DNA from: Leuconostoc litchii
Lineage (GTDB): Bacteria; Bacillota; Bacilli; Lactobacillales; Lactobacillaceae
Direction of reading: 5' to 3'
Assembly: GCF_008107645.1 (NCBI RefSeq)
Contig: NZ_SDGY01000001.1
Span: 591,630 to 655,629, forward strand
Length of the DNA: 64,000 bases
This document shows, piece after piece, positions 63,044-64,000 of this stretch. A model generated the notes under the pieces. The model was not told the DNA's origin. It saw only the letters and a program-made list of their open reading frames with translations, and ran no database searches. Position 1 is the stretch's first letter; every line of letters begins with the position of its first letter. The translations under genes were made by a program, and so were the position numbers.

Positions 63044-64000
63044 TTATTTTTCCTGTGCAAGTTGGATAATTTTTAATATTACATCTGTTGCTTGTTCCAT
63101 CACATTAGTAGAAACATATTCAAAACGGCCATGCATATTCTCTCCACCGGCAAAAATATTTGGTGTGGGTAATCCCAAAAATGTAATTTTTGAACCATCA
63201 GTACCACCACGAACAGGTTCTATGATTGGTTTGATATCTATACTTTTCATCGCTTTTTCAGCCAAATGAACTGAACGCATATCATCTTTTAGAATATCAC
63301 CCATATTATAGTATTGGTCATTTAAACTAACCTTGACACGCTCTTCGCCAAATTTTTTATTAAAATTGGCCGCAACATCTAATAATTTTTGCTTTCGTGT
63401 CTCAAATATCGTTCGATCATGATCACGAACGATATATCGTAGTGTGGCTTCTTCAGGATTTCCCTCAATCGACATCACATGCCAAAATCCTTCGGTCCCT
63501 TCAGTGTGCTCAGGTCGATCATACTCAGGTAATTGCGCATGAAAATCAAAAGCTAATTGAATAGCATTAATCATTGTATTCTTAGCTGTACCTGGATGAA
63601 CATTTCTACCTTGAATATTGACTGTTGCACTGGCTGCATTAAACGTTTCCCACTCTAACTCACCTAATGGTCCACCATCCATTGTATAGGCAAAATCAGC
63701 ACCAAATGCCGTAACATCAAAATGATCAGCACCTATGCCTATTTCTTCATCTGGACCAAATGCAAAGCGTAACGGCCCATGTTTGACTTCTGGATGCTCC
63801 ACCAAATATTGTGCCGCTGTGATAATTTCAGCATCACCAGCCTTATCATCTGCCCCCAATAAAGTTGTTCCATCCGTCGTAATTAGGGTGTGACCTGCAT
63901 ATTTTTTCAAGCTAGGAAATTCAGCAGTAGTTAATTGATAGCCACTTGTACCCAGTTTTATATTTGATCGTCCATCATAATTTTCAATAATTTGTGGCTT
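63044..64000 (-). CDS. pepT: Peptidase T (tripeptidase), C-terminal part
   Basis: The frame runs past the right edge; 318 residues are visible, about three quarters of the usual 410. From the edge it reads [17 protein letters not shown] and then [36 protein letters not shown]-like [14 protein letters not shown], and ends [19 protein letters not shown]. The Asp-Asp-Lys and the Glu-Glu pair are metal ligand and catalytic base of M20 peptidases. It splits tripeptides from the N-terminus in the cytoplasm. Confidence 0.93.
   Translation of the reverse strand, partial: KPQIIENYDGRSNIKLGTSGYQLTTAEFPSLKKYAGHTLITTDGTTLLGADDKAGDAEIITAAQYLVEHPEVKHGPLRFAFGPDEEIGIGADHFDVTAFGADFAYTMDGGPLGELEWETFNAASATVNIQGRNVHPGTAKNTMINAIQLAFDFHAQLPEYDRPEHTEGTEGFWHVMSIEGNPEEATLRYIVRDHDRTIFETRKQKLLDVAANFNKKFGEERVKVSLNDQYYNMGDILKDDMRSVHLAEKAMKSIDIKPIIEPVRGGTDGSKITFLGLPTPNIFAGGENMHGRFEYVSTNVMEQATDVILKIIQLAQEK

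Overview
The window looks like chromosome of a heterofermentative lactic acid bacterium, most probably Leuconostoc. The DNA is AT-rich, ribosome binding sites are strong AGGAGG types, genes are dense, and the protein set fits: aspartate-family threonine genes, dnaE-pyk, the phoH-ybeY-dgkA-era-recO string, an intramembrane-sensing two-component system with its BceAB-type transporter, and the start of a secreted glucansucrase. The glucansucrase signal peptide resembles DsrE-type enzymes as I remember them, which hints at the L. citreum group; this is inference. I saw no tRNA or rRNA genes, insertion sequences, prophage or CRISPR.

Layout. 1-1.5 kb: 5' end of a GH70 glucansucrase, divergent from an Rgg-type regulator, with inverted repeats between them and a 24-codon ORF downstream. 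1.6-4.6 kb: AzlCD amino acid exporter, aldo/keto reductase, acetyltransferase. 4.7-9.2 kb: a four-gene antimicrobial-peptide sensing and resistance module with paired hairpins between the kinase and transporter genes. 9.2-12.6 kb: oligo-1,6-glucosidase and an MFS transporter behind two matched LacI/CcpA-type operators. 12.6-15.2 kb: Ca2+-type P-ATPase. 15.5-19.1 kb: ribD-ribE-ribBA-ribH under an FMN riboswitch with terminator. 19.2-28.8 kb: a 41-aa membrane peptide, a universal stress protein, an HrtBA-like ABC transporter behind a photolyase, two divergent large membrane proteins of the 6-PTPS-related type, and a disulfide oxidoreductase. 28.9-32.0 kb: Fur-family regulator and a Zn/Mn ABC importer with a 34-bp perfect palindrome. 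32.2-34.0 kb: kdsA and an arabinose-5-phosphate isomerase gene, unexpected in a Gram-positive. 34.1-37.0 kb: nicotinamide phosphoribosyltransferase with a structured leader, and a ClC channel.

37.1-42.2 kb is a coherent ribonucleoside pathway. NupC imports nucleosides, a nucleoside hydrolase frees ribose, RbsK and RpiA feed the pentose phosphate/phosphoketolase route, and a LacI-type RbsR sits in the middle. The same 16-bp operator lies in front of both arms. 42.4-46.4 kb: a second aldo/keto reductase, cyclopropane fatty acid synthase, 5-formyl-THF cyclo-ligase and glyA. 46.5-51.6 kb: thrC divergent from hom-thrB-aspartate kinase. 51.6-56.3 kb (minus strand): phoH-ybeY-dgkA-era-recO-ansA. 56.4-64 kb: ammonium transporter, pyruvate kinase, dnaE, a DUF2929 peptide and the C-terminal part of pepT.

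No single spectacular new system stands out. The best leads are the Kdo-precursor pair kdsA-kpsF, the structured leader of the NAMPT gene, the Rgg/glucansucrase control region and the pair of 6-PTPS-related membrane proteins.
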